Positions 31,237-41,317 of a stretch of DNA of 64,000 nucleotides are shown piece after piece. Numbering within the stretch: position 1 is the first letter of the stretch; the number at the start of each line of letters is the position of its first letter. The notes beneath the pieces were generated by a model. It did not search any database. It was not told the origin of the DNA and worked only from the letters and a program-made list of their open reading frames with translations. This stretch comes from Cristatella mucedo (lineage: Eukaryota > Bryozoa > Phylactolaemata > Cristatellidae): positions 13,383,001 to 13,447,000 of the forward strand of contig WPIO01000003.1 in the NCBI GenBank assembly GCA_009760855.2. Reading direction: 5' to 3'. The translations under genes and the position numbers were made by a program.

Positions 31237-34200
31237 GTACGTGCCGCCAAGCCCGCGCTCTGTAGCGCCTGCTTCGACGTCCCTCCGACGACGTCCGTCC
31301 GTCCGTGTCCGTTCCGATGCAAGCCTGCGGCGGCGACTACGTCGGGCGCGCGGACTCCGCGCGTGCTCGAGCTCAGCGGACGCCGGCCTTTTTCCAATTC
31401 GCGCAGGGCAAGTTCGCCGAAGCCAACCAGGAAAACGACCACGCCTACGCCTCGAGCGCCGTCGGCCCCGAGGCGACTGCTGTAGACCCGTGGGCAGCGC
31501 CGGAGCTGGCCGTCGTGACGACGCCTTGGAGAGGTAAGACTGTCTGCCTGCGTTCGCGCGTACGGAGTGAACTGCGCCCGCCTAGTAAAAAAGCTCGCCG
31601 CTGCCCCGAAGCGAGGTACGCGATGCTACGTCGAGACGTTGGCACTTCGCGGGCCAGATCGCGGGTTTGAGTCGCGGCGCGAGCTTTGGCCCGCTGCAAG
31701 CGGGGCGCAGCCGCAGCGACTGGAATTTGCCTCGCGCTAGCTTCGAGCTTTCGGGTTCGACACAAGCGAACGGTACTCCCGCTCGAGCCGGCGCCCGCCC
31801 GCCGGCTCGAGCGCCCGCCAGCTCGAGCGACCGCTCGAGTCGGCCCGACGCTCCGCCTCGGCCCGACGGGCGAGGCTGCTGCTGCTGCTCGCCCGGTTCG
31901 TCCGCGGCGTGCCGCGTCTTGGCATTGACCGGGTCGGCGTCATTCTCATCGTTATCCTCGCCGTCGCCTCTTGCGGTAGATGCGCCCGAGCGCCGGCGCT
32001 GTGCGGCCTCGCGACGGCGCGCGCGTCCGACGGGCGAGCGCGGACACGCAGCCGCGTCCCGACGCAGCTAGGCAACCGCTTTTCGCTGATCAGGCGAAAT
32101 AACTCCACCGCGAGCAGACAGTCCGACAATCTACGGCAGCCACCGAAGCTCGGCCCCGAACAGCGAGTGTAGTTTCTCCGTTTTCCTTGCTCAACCCCGC
32201 CCCTGTCTTCGTCGAAGTGAGTGATGCAAGTGAAGACGTTTTGCTTCAGTCCCTGCGATGATGTACGGCGTTAACTAGCAGCCTCTTGATCATTTCTATG
32301 GTGAAATGCCCCGCGATTATGACCAATGAACTTGACAGCTGAGCCACGATTAGGAACTACGAGCTTCGCCGCTGAATGAGGACGCTTATGAGATGGCCGT
32401 GCTAAGCTGAGGATTAAGAGGAACATTAGGTATGATTATTGTTATTGATTATGTGAGTGGTTATTGTGACTTATGACCTGGCTGCCATATAAGGCTTGTG
32501 CCTGACCGCAGTCGGGGTCTTGGAGCAACGGTCTGCCGGTCGGTGAGTCTAGCGCTGAGCGTGAGCTGCTGTGAGCCTGTTAGCGAGTCAGCTGGAAGTC
32601 ACTCGGTTGTTATCAGCTGTAGAATACTGGCCATTGTTGTGCTTTTAGTAGTACGGTGTTATTGCTAGCGCTGCGTGCAGAATATTAAGTGCCTGTATTT
32701 CATCGTCGGCGTATTGTTAGCTTTATGTCTTTGCATATTGTACGCATTGTGCCACTACCCGAACTAGTAAGGACTTCGCGGTCATAACAACGAATTGTCC
32801 ATAAAACGAGCCAGGCAGAGTGCAGGCCGCATTCAGTGCTGGTCGCTGCAAAATATGGCGTATACTTTAAACTCGGTAGGCCGTGCGGCTACGAGGCTGA
32901 TGAGAAAACAATTTAAGGTGACCGAGGGCGAGAGGACTTTTTCGAGGACTTTTCTGAAAATTCGCATCAAAGGAGGGGGCAAAGGTTATGCGCTCGCGCG
33001 CGGACCCCTTCGATCGACCGGAGGCGTCGCAGAGTGTCGCGCACAGCGGCGTATCTGACCCGGTCTCGAGTCAAGTGCCGAGCGCAGCTGTCCACCGCCT
33101 CCACCTCCGCCGCCCGAAGCTGAGGAGGCCCCGAGCCGCCGCCGCCGTCGCTGGGAGCGCTGGGAGCGCTTGCTTCCGCGCGTCCTCGGGGGCTCGGCGC
33201 CCTCAAGTCGGCGGGCCGCAGCGCTCGCTCCGTCCGCGGAGTCACGGACGTCTGGTGGGGGCCCGAAACGACCGGCGCCAAGCTCATTCGGCAGGCAGCT
33301 CGCCGCTCTCGTCAGCACCGCGCTCCGCGGTCGGCGCACACGCGCGGTGACGCGAACGAGCAAGCCAGCGGTCCGGACTAGCTTGAATCGAGTGCCGGCG
33401 GCTGCCTGCCTGAGCGGTTTGGTCTTTAGTGCGGCGCTGCCCTCCAGACTCGGGTCAGCTGTCCCAGCTTGCTCCTCCAGACTCGGGCCGACGGGCACCC
33501 AGCGAAGCCCGGCGCCCCGGTTTGGCCTTTATTGCTGCGCTGCCCAGAGCTCGGCTGCTCGTCCAAACTCGCGCGGCGGCGCAGCCCGGCGCGCCTGCAG
33601 CGCCCGGTCCGCTTCTCCGCTCGCCCTACGCCCTAGCGCCCCCTCCCCCCGGCGCGCGCGATCTCAGCCCATCGTCGAGGTGCTCGCAAATGTCGCTGCC
33701 CGGACCGGTCGCTGCCGGGTTTGGGTCCGCTTCCGCTGGCAGCGACCTTATGTCGCCCGCCGCCGCGGGCGGGCGGCTGCAGCGGGATTCTCTGCCGCGC
33801 CGCGCGTCGCGCGCGAATATGGGGCCGCTGAACTGAGCAAAACTAGCTCGCAAACTCTTTCGTTCCTGGCTTGAACGCGCTCGTGCGATTCGCTCCTTTC
33901 CAGAGATGGACGCGAGGGGACGAATTAAATTCATTGTCTGGGACTGCGTATTCCGTCAAGTGGCCATTCTGGGCTTCCTGTACGTGTTCATCTGCTCGCT
34001 GGACTTCCTCAGCTCCTCCTTCCGACTCGTAGGAGGTTCGTACCCGCAGCTGCTGCGGAGAGAAGCGCTGCCTAGGCGCGGCGGCGGCGGCGGCGCCGCG
34101 TCCTAGCCCTGCGCAGCCAGCGAGGCGCAGCACCGGCGATCGCGATCGCCGGCGCATGGATTCGCGTATGAGACGATCGGCTTTCGCGCTTCCAGGAAAA

Positions 34201-37200
34201 GCCCTCAACGAAGTATTCACCAATAACGGCGTACTGTCTAACCCAATAACGGGCGTGATGATTGGCGTGCTGGCAACCGTGCTCCTGCAAAGCTCTTCGA
34301 CTACAACGTCGATAGTCGTGGCCATGGTCGGATCGGACTGTGAGTAGTGTTCGCCGCCCTGCACGAACGCGAACGCTGAGCGCTCGCTTCTAGCGCGGGC
34401 GGCTCTCGCTTTGGCGCGGCTCTCGAGGCTCGAGGCTGGCAGCGAGCGAGCGAGCGAGCGAGCGAGCGAGCGAGCGAGCGACTCACGCGACTCCCTTGCC
34501 TGCTCGCAGCCATCTCGATCAAGCTGGCCATACCCATAATCATGGGCGCCAACATAGGAACCTCCGTCACCAACACGCTGGTCTCGCTTGGCCAAGTGAA
34601 GAAGCGAGACGACTTCCGACGAGCGTTCGGAGGCGCGACGGTGCACGACATGTTCAACTGGCTGACGGTCATCGTTCTGCTGCCAATCGAGGTGGCCACA
34701 GGTAAGGAGCAGAGTCGCGTGGAGAAATTACGCAAACATGCCGCCGAGGCGGTGAGCGCGAGCTTCCGCTTCAACCGCGACGCAGGCAGAGTCGCAGGCT
34801 GTCGGGCAGAAAGGACAGCTGCTGATGTGTCTTTCCGTTTGCATTCAGTCGACGCGAAGTCCTCTCACCTCAGCTCTTACGCCTGGCAGTCTGATAATTT
34901 GAAAAGCTTGCTGAACGCGAAGCTTTTCCCCTCCTGCTCTTTGTGACTCTGCGCATGCAATTTCTGCGCACAATCAAACCGATCAAACCGAGAGCTGAAC
35001 GTAGCAAGGCCACGTGGTGCAGCCCTCGCCAGGACACTGGAAACAGCACGTCGTTCGATCGTTGCAGGTTACTTGGCGGTCACAACAAATTTTACCATCA
35101 GCAGCTTCCAGCTTCAGCAAAATAAAGATGCAGACGTGAAGTTTCTGTCGGTCATTACGGAGCCTCTAACAAAACTGGTCATACAGGTGAGCAGAACCCA
35201 ACTGATTGCATCTCAAAGCAGCGGCTGCAAATAAACCTTTTGCCATGTGCATGACTTGGTGCAGCGTGTGCAGTGCATAATCAGATTACCGAAACCTTTG
35301 GCACCTAAATTTGGTGAATATTTTGAAGTCTAAATTCATTTTTAAGTGGTATCATAACAGCTCCAAGCCCAATAAAAGTAAGCACATTTATCTTCCAATT
35401 GAGTACCGTAAACTCGGCATGGAGGTCTTGAGAGTCTTCTAGTATCGCGCATAGTATACCTGATTCACAGAACAGGTGCCAGAGCAGGTGCCCGTTCGTC
35501 ACTGCAAGGTGCTAAACAGACAGTGAAAACGGGCTACGTATGCAGAGTTAGGCAGAGTTTAGCCAAGCAATAGACACCACATGCGCAAGCAAGAGAGAAA
35601 AAGTACAAGACGATGTAGGAAACGAGGGATCGAAAAACGGGTGAGCCAGAGAAGAATTAGGCAAGATGGGGTTGCCCAGAGAGACTAGGTGTTGAATTTC
35701 ATCACTCGAAACATCACTTTTCGCCGACAACTACTTTCTGCTCGTTTGCTTGCAGCTGGATCGAGACAAACTAATACAGATAGCAACCTGTACAAACTGC
35801 TCTGGCATCGTCCTCGCGAAGAAGTGTCCATTCGATAAGGCCTTCAAATCCTTGAACGTGACCTACGAATACTTTAACGCGACGCTGAACGAGAACGTCA
35901 CATACGTGAACGTGACCAAAATGTCATACGACACAGACAAGAGAAGCTGTAAGTAGTTTGGCAGCAAAGAGGCTCCACCGCTGCCTCTTGCCCACCTGAT
36001 GCTCGTCCTACTGATCCGCTATCTGTTTCTCTCAGGGTTCCCTCAGGTTCTCGCAGATTGACTGCCGCCCCGGACTCTGACACCTGCCAGCCGCTCAACC
36101 TTAGACCCGTGCCACCCGTGCTCACACTTTGACTTGCTGCAACTAGGCGAAGTTTCTCGATAGATTCTGGCCGCTTCTTCTCGCTCTGCCGTCCTGTCTC
36201 GTCTGGCCGATGAGCAAAATAGATTTTTCTACTGCCAACCAAAGATTTTAGACATAAAGCGCATCCGCTTCGACCGCTGCTCGTCGTTTTCAGGCGAGTA
36301 CCTATTCGCCGATGTTGCCGGCGTCTGGGCCGACGAGGTCATCGGCGCCATTCTGCTCGCCGCATCCATTGTGCTCCTCTGCGCCTGCCTGATCGGGCTC
36401 GTCAAGATTCTGCAGTCGACGCTGAAGGGAACAGTGGCCAAGGTGCTGAAGAAGATCGTCGGCCTCAACATACCGTCGAGCGCGGGCGCCTACGCGACCG
36501 GCTACATTTACATAGTCATCGGTACCGTGTTCACCATACTGCTGCAGAGCAGCAGCGTGTTCACGTCGGCGCTCACACCGCTGGTCGGCCTCGGCGTGCT
36601 GCCCATCGAGCGGGCCTACGCTCTCACGCTCGGCTCCAACGTGGGCACCACGGCCACGGCCATATTGGCCGCCCTGGCCGGCAGCAACTTGGCGAAGACG
36701 CTGCAGATCTCGCTCTGCCATCTGTACTTCAACGTCACGGGCATCGTGCTCTGGTACGTCGTGCCGAAGTTACGCTTTCCCATACCGCTCGCCAAGAAGC
36801 TGGGCGACATCACGGCCAAGTACCGGTGGTTTTCCATCGCTTACCTGTTGGGCATGTTCCTGCTTCTTCCGGGAGCTGTCTTCGCCCTCTCCATTCCCGG
36901 ATGGCAAGTCCTCGCTGGCGTCGGCGGTCCGATCGTCCTCGTCCTCGTGGCGGTCGCCATCGTCAACCTCATGCAGAGTAAACGACCCAATCTTCTGCCC
37001 AGTCGGTTGCGAACGTGGGAGTTCCTTCCGCTTCCGCTGCATTCGCTGAAGCCGATTGATCGTGTCATCGTGTCATGCTGCACCTGCTGCCGGCTTGAGG
37101 ATGTCGAGCAGGGCAGCAGCAGCAGCAGCGGCGACTCGGAAGACATGAAGGGCCTCGAGATGATAGCGACGGCTGGCAGCGGCGGCTCCTCCCCCAATGG

Positions 37201-37264
37201 ACAAACCACGCCCCCGCCTCCCTATAGCGCCCCCGCCTTTCTACCGCAAACATTCGAGTCATAG
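31144..37264 (+). CDS. SLC34-family Na+/phosphate cotransporter (NaPi-II), complete
   Basis: It imports inorganic phosphate with sodium across the plasma membrane. Eight exons: 31144-31236, 31407-31533, 33904-34035, 34196-34339, 34510-34701, 35068-35186, 35756-35948 and 36294-37264. All introns are GT-AG, every phase matches, and the sum is 1971 nt, giving 656 residues. Both family QSSS motifs are present ([10 protein letters not shown] at about 149-152 and [12 protein letters not shown] at about 418-421), as are [26 protein letters not shown] and [10 protein letters not shown]. Exon seven encodes the large extracellular loop with five N-glycosylation sequons and cysteines. In the electrogenicity triad known from vertebrates (Ala-Ala-Asp versus Ser-Ser-Gly) it has Gly206, Ala208 and Asp212. 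The retained Asp predicts electrogenic transport. The cytoplasmic tail has a short CCTCC cluster and PPPPY at 640-644. The start ATG follows an in-frame TAG. Confidence 0.97.
31407..31533 (+). CDS. SLC34 exon 2: N-terminal region
   Basis: The acceptor is GCGCAG after a T-rich tract. The sequence includes [22 protein letters not shown] and TTPWRG. The VDPW and PW motifs match the segment just before the first membrane helix in vertebrate SLC34 (DDPWNLP). It leaves one base before the consensus donor GTAAGA. Confidence 0.85.
31640..31725 (+). mobile_element. Possible SINE-B relic in SLC34 intron 2
   Basis: TCGCGGGTTTGAGTCGCGGC, then CCGCTGCAAGCGG, resembles the B-box and CACTGCAAGCGGTGG parts of SINE-B. 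It is short and diverged. Confidence 0.35.
32300..32765. mobile_element. LTR-like dispersed repeat (copy 2)
   Basis: It matches 28055-28765 in order, from ATGCCCCGCGATTATGA through a TATA box (CCATATAAGGC, about 32489) and GGTCTGCCGGTCGGTGAGTC to GGCGTATTGTTAGC. About 465 bp, in SLC34 intron 2, same orientation as the gene if the TATA is read on +. No coding capacity. Confidence 0.5.
33904..34035 (+). CDS. SLC34 exon 3: first transmembrane region
   Basis: It opens by completing a split Glu codon, then [40 protein letters not shown] and LVG. It matches GFLYFFVCSLDILSSAFQLVGG of SLC34A2. Ends one base into a Gly codon. Confidence 0.95.
34133..34152. repeat. Perfect 20-bp palindrome
   Basis: CCGGCGATCGCGATCGCCGG in SLC34 intron 3. 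It contains two overlapping GCGATCGC octamers. Confidence 0.9.
34196..34339 (+). CDS. SLC34 exon 4: first QSSS repeat motif
   Basis: [40 protein letters not shown] and VAMVGSD. It carries the first QSSS motif of the inverted repeat that forms the transport core. The donor is GTGAGT. Confidence 0.97.
34441..34480. repeat. (AGCG)10 tetranucleotide repeat
   Basis: Ten perfect AGCG units in SLC34 intron 4, about 30 bp before the next exon. It may vary in length near the splice acceptor. Confidence 0.9.
34510..34701 (+). CDS. SLC34 exon 5: substrate-site region and electrogenicity triad
   Basis: [20 protein letters not shown], then [40 protein letters not shown] and VAT. This is the most conserved part of the protein. 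It holds Gly206/Ala208/Asp212 at the sites that decide electrogenic versus electroneutral transport in vertebrate paralogues. Confidence 0.97.
35068..35186 (+). CDS. SLC34 exon 6
   Basis: [20 protein letters not shown], then [19 protein letters not shown], matching the VITKPFTKLIVQ region of SLC34A2. Acceptor CGTTGCAG, donor GTGAGC, phase 0 at the end. Confidence 0.93.
35756..35948 (+). CDS. SLC34 exon 7: large extracellular loop
   Basis: [30 protein letters not shown], then [20 protein letters not shown] and [11 protein letters not shown]. It contains five N-X-S/T sequons and three cysteines, with a fourth split across the next junction. This loop is glycosylated and disulphide-bonded in characterised family members. 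Confidence 0.93.
36294..37264 (+). CDS. SLC34 exon 8: second half of transporter and cytoplasmic tail
   Basis: It starts by completing a Cys codon ([10 protein letters not shown]), then helix [39 protein letters not shown], the second QSSS motif, [56 protein letters not shown] and [11 protein letters not shown]. The tail has SCCTCC, a Ser/Gly/acidic stretch and [14 protein letters not shown] at 37262-37264. Confidence 0.97.
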
Positions 37265-37390
37265 ACTGGCCCGAGCCGAGGCCGCCGCACGGGCGCCCCT
37301 TCGCGTGCTTTCACAAATTCTCAGGTGCTATTTTATGGAATCGCTCTTTTGTATAAGTTTTTGAATAAAATTACCTGATATCTGGAGTAT
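37265..37390 (+). terminator. SLC34 3' UTR with polyadenylation signal
   Basis: AATAAA at 37364-37369, 100 nt after the stop, in TTTGAATAAAATTACC. Cleavage is expected about 10-30 nt further on. Confidence 0.75.
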
Positions 37391-37639
37391 CAAACCGAAG
37401 GAGTTTGTGTGTGACTGTATTCGCTCGACTAGGACTGCATCTATAAAGACTAGGACTACATCTATAAAAGTGCAGCAGACCCTGCCAGGCAGAGTCTCGT
37501 CTTTATGCGTTGGCACTGTGGCAATGTGCCCGGGTACCCCGCGCGTGTAAGCAGTAGCTGCTTGTTGCATTGACTTAGTTTTAGGTGTAATGTGTAAATG
37601 TAGCGTAAACACAAGTTTTGTCCAAGTCGGCTGTTACCA
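37391..37639. other. Spacer after the SLC34 gene
   Basis: No feature recognised, apart from a short duplicated phrase ACTAGGAC[TC][AG]CATCTATAAA at 37430-37470. Confidence 0.4.
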
Positions 37640-37991
37640 AGTTTTGTGGGCGTGACAGCGCCGTCACGTGGTTCCACCCCAGCAGACACTCCGCCCGCCC
37701 CGTGGGGGCGCCAGACGCGGGCACGTGACTGCACCCTTGCAGTGCTATAGGTACTTACTGTCTTGTCTACCGACCTGCGTGGACGCTATCGACTCTCACT
37801 CACTCTCACTCTTTGCGTCTCATGCTAGAGCAGTATACCCGACGGCTACGACCACCAGTATATACGCTTGCCCGCCTGTGTCACCGGTATACAAATACAG
37901 CCGCCGTCTTTACACCCACAACGCGCGTGTGGGGCTTCGACAGACGACGTTCTCTTCGCCGCGCCGCCGCGTTCGAGCGCGAGCCCCTACA
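37640..37991 (+). mobile_element. Possible LTR end with primer-binding site
   Basis: Inferred only. A TATA-like GTATATA (37857-37863) is followed about 130 nt later by CCCCTACA, ending in CA at 37991. Then come a 2-nt spacer and TGGTGTCGTCCTGACG at 37994, which has the TGG start of a tRNA-primed binding site. The 5' end of the LTR and any internal genes are not visible. Confidence 0.3.
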
Positions 37992-39837
37992 AGTGGTGTC
38001 GTCCTGACGTTGACTCGACACGCAACCTTACTCAACCAAAAAAAGTTTTGCTGGTTAAATTTAACCATGTTTGTGTCGTTAGATTTACTGGTTACCATAA
38101 TATTAACTTGCTTATGTATTGTACACAACAAATTACAAAACTACAGTTCATATCGCGGCGTGACTTAAAAGCATAGCAACATAAACCGCGAGTAAATTCC
38201 GTTTGGAAAAAACGCCAATGAACATGCGCAGCGGGATGCTGCCGCTATAACTGGAACGCGGTCAATTGTAAAATACTTTAGGCAGGAAACTCAGCCCTGG
38301 ATGATCACCCCAGCTCAGGAGGCTGCGGTCTGATTAGATATCAAAACTTAAATGACTGCAACTACTAACGTAAATGAGAAAGCAGCTAAAACTGAAGAGA
38401 AAATGCAAATGCACTGTCCGTCATTTCAAAAGGCAGAAGACGCTACAACGGATGCTACCGGGTTTGTAGAACGTGACTATGTTCCAGTTTGGTGTCTATC
38501 TGTTGTCAGCTAATCTAAAGACCTCGGCGGATGGCCCGTCGAGATGGTTGACGACATGCGCGAGTGCTGTGCGACGGCAGATAGTGCACAATGTGTTCGC
38601 TACGGCCCGGATTTCACTTAAACCAGATATGCCCATGCAGCCGATGTAAAATCAAGAAAATGCTCATGTGACCTGTTCAGAACAACTCATCCGCTGTCAA
38701 AGGAACCTATCGTTCGTGACTGGCTTTGTTCGCTATTCACCATCTAGGCTTTTTCTATTTTGCTTTCCATGCAAACTAATGTCACCTGAAGTTGTAGCCT
38801 TTGGCGAAAATGGCTTTTGCAACTGGAAGCATAAGAGGCAACAAATCATGGAGCACGAGGTCAGCTTTGCTCATCATCTAGCATCCGTGATTAAACTTAT
38901 AACGCGACGCGACACAGCAAAACTGTCTGATCAGGCAATAATAAAGCAACTTGACAAACAACATGAGTATTGGCATGCTGTTCTCGAGAGGTTGTTTGAA
39001 ACTATTTTTCTTTATCTGAACGTAGCCTGGCCTTTAGAGGTGACAACCAGATCGTTGGCTCTGCCCATAGAGGCAATTATTATAGAATCATAGAACTTAC
39101 ATCAAAATGTGATCCCTCCATGTCGCAAAACCTTCAGATGCATACTAACAAGAGATAAAGATACGCTTCACACCTGTCTGCCATCATCTACAATAAACTA
39201 ATTTAGCTGATTGGCCAGTCAGTTGTCGATCGGATTAAGGCCGAAGTTCAGTTGCCAAGTACTTCTCAATCTCACTCAATTCGATGCCTGATACAACACG
39301 CAGGATCAGCTAACAATGATTATACTTTACGTGTTGCCATCTAGCCCTGTTGAGCGGTTCCTTACATTTCTACCTCAGCAAGGTCACAAAGGTGAACAGC
39401 TTGCAGACAGCTTGCTTCACTTTCTGCGGAGCTGGGGGATCACCATTGATGGGTGATCTGGTTGATGGTGATGGGATCACCACTGGGGGATCATCAACAT
39501 TGATGATTGTCGAGAAAAGTCGCATGATAACGCCAGCAACATGAGCGGCAACTATAGACGTACGCAGGCTCTTACATAGCAGGTAAATTCTCATACCGAT
39601 GCCTACAAGCCCTGTGCAGGTCATTTCTTGAACCTCATTGGTCAGTGCGCAGCAGATTACGGTGTCGATGTTGTATCGTTCTTTGACCTTGTCCAACGGC
39701 TGTACGTTTTTTGCTGGTTTGACAGAAAACTGGGCCATCCTCAAGGAAAATCTGGAACAGAGAGCGGGCCAGCTAACATGTCGAACACACGGTGGGAAGC
39801 ACGAGTTGATGCGGCAAATGCTCTGATGAGGGACTAT

Positions 39838-40065
39838 AATAGTAATAATATATTTTATAGCGCCCCCAGAGAACTTAATCTCTTTCTAGGAACTTTACGC
39901 TGGTTGTAAATAAAACATGATCAAATTGTTTATGGTAACATGCACAACGTCAACAAGCTAAGTATGGTTAGGGTGACATGTACAGTATCGACATGTAAAT
40001 GTCGTTAGTGGCAGCATACACAGTGTCAGCACGCATACGCACATAAAGGAAAATTCAATTATTGT
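39838..40065 (-). mobile_element. CR1/L2-type LINE, 3' tail inserted in the hAT relic
   Basis: On the - strand the shared 3' end is visible: CATGCTGCCACTAAC-like, then AAAGTTCCTAGAAAGAGATT and AAGTTCTCTGGGGGCGCTAT, with an ATT-rich terminus at 39838-39860. It splits the transposase relic. Confidence 0.8.
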
Positions 40066-40419
40066 ACTCTTTTAATTGGTCCCCCAGTGTGACCTTCATC
40101 AGATAATGTAGGTGTCCTATTCGATGACTTCTTGACGTTTACATTTTATGCAAAGGACCTCTCCACAGCCAGCTATCGTGTTCGATCCCCGTCCAGGTTT
40201 AGGGAGTATTTAAAGCAGTGTCTGATTAATATCTAGCTAGCTCATTGGTTTTGATTAGACTGGACTACCGTATTTAAGTATTCATCGGGCTACGACACAT
40301 TTTTCATGAATATTGATCCAAGATTAGCTAAAAAAAATCCAATAAATCCAGGCGTCTGTGTGTGTGCGTTGCAAAAGTAGCTGCAATGGTTCTTTATTGA
40401 TCAGTGAATACTGAGTGAA

Positions 40420-40423
<4 letters not shown>

Positions 40424-40510
<87 letters not shown>
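40424..40510. repeat. (CT)n microsatellite
   Basis: About 43 perfect CT units. Confidence 0.95.
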
Positions 40511-40513
<3 letters not shown>

Positions 40514-41176
40514 CCACAAGGCCCGTCATGTGTTGGGTCAGAAACTACGTCTCATCCGACTCCTTACGATCACTACTCAGGAACCGCGAACAGTCTCTAG
40601 CAACAGTCGTAGCCTAGCTGCTAGGGAGGTCTGCTCATCTTTGTGCTGTGATCACTAACTGCGTTCTGGTCTGAGGTCGTTTCAGGTATCTATAGACGGC
40701 GCCAAGATGCTCAAGATGCCTGTCTTCAGCTTCTTCTTGTGAAGTGCTAATGATCTGAAGCTTGAGAAGGCAGGAGAAGCCGCCGTCGCAGGACTCCAAA
40801 AAAGCCTTGAAGCTAGCAACCTCGCCCGAAAAAAATATGGAATAGATTTAAAAAAAAAAAGGTAAAAAAAAAAGAAAAATAGATGCCTCGCTCGATGTCT
40901 CACTGCTGCTCGACGGCTGCTCGGCGGCTGCTCGACGGCGACGACGAAGAGAAGAAAGTGACAGGAAGACAGGTGCGCAGAAGAAGGCATCCAGATATCT
41001 TCAGCCGAGATACGTGAAGTCTGACAAGGCGGTGAAGCTTTACTTTGACACCTGCCACGGTAGGTTTGCATTAATTTTATTTTATTATCAAGGTTATTAG
41101 CGCTGTCTTAATTTAAGGAGGGGACGCTGAAGCATTGACAAGCTAAATTAGCCAGGTCGTGGCAATTACATTACAC
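40511..41176. other. Stretch inside the hAT relic with no recognised content
   Basis: It includes an A-rich patch at 40845-40880 and a small CTCGACGGC/CTCGGCGGC tandem near 40905-40945. No transposase similarity is visible here, so it may be another insertion. Confidence 0.4.
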
Positions 41177-41317
41177 GCCGAGCTGGAATGGTCCAGCGGT
41201 TAAGGTGCTCGCCCCGACCAAGGTCTGGCTGCGGTCGTGGGCTCGAGCCCCGAGGCATATGTGAAGCACCTGAATAGAGATTAAGTTCTCTTGGGGTGCT
41301 ATACAAATAAATTATAT
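41177..41317 (+). mobile_element. SINE-A copy, full length
   Basis: GCCGAGCTGGAATGGTCCAG, then CGGTTAAGGTGCTCGCCCC, GTCGTGGGCTCGAGCCCCGA, and the LINE-like end AGATTAAGTTCTCTTGGGGT, GCTATACAAATAAATTATA. One of the best-preserved copies. It interrupts the hAT transposase relic. Confidence 0.92.

Noticed and set aside
33843-34646. 267-codon open frame on -
   Set aside because: It is the antisense shadow of SLC34 exons 3-5 and their introns.
36302-36721. 139-codon open frame on -
   Set aside because: Antisense shadow of SLC34 exon 8.
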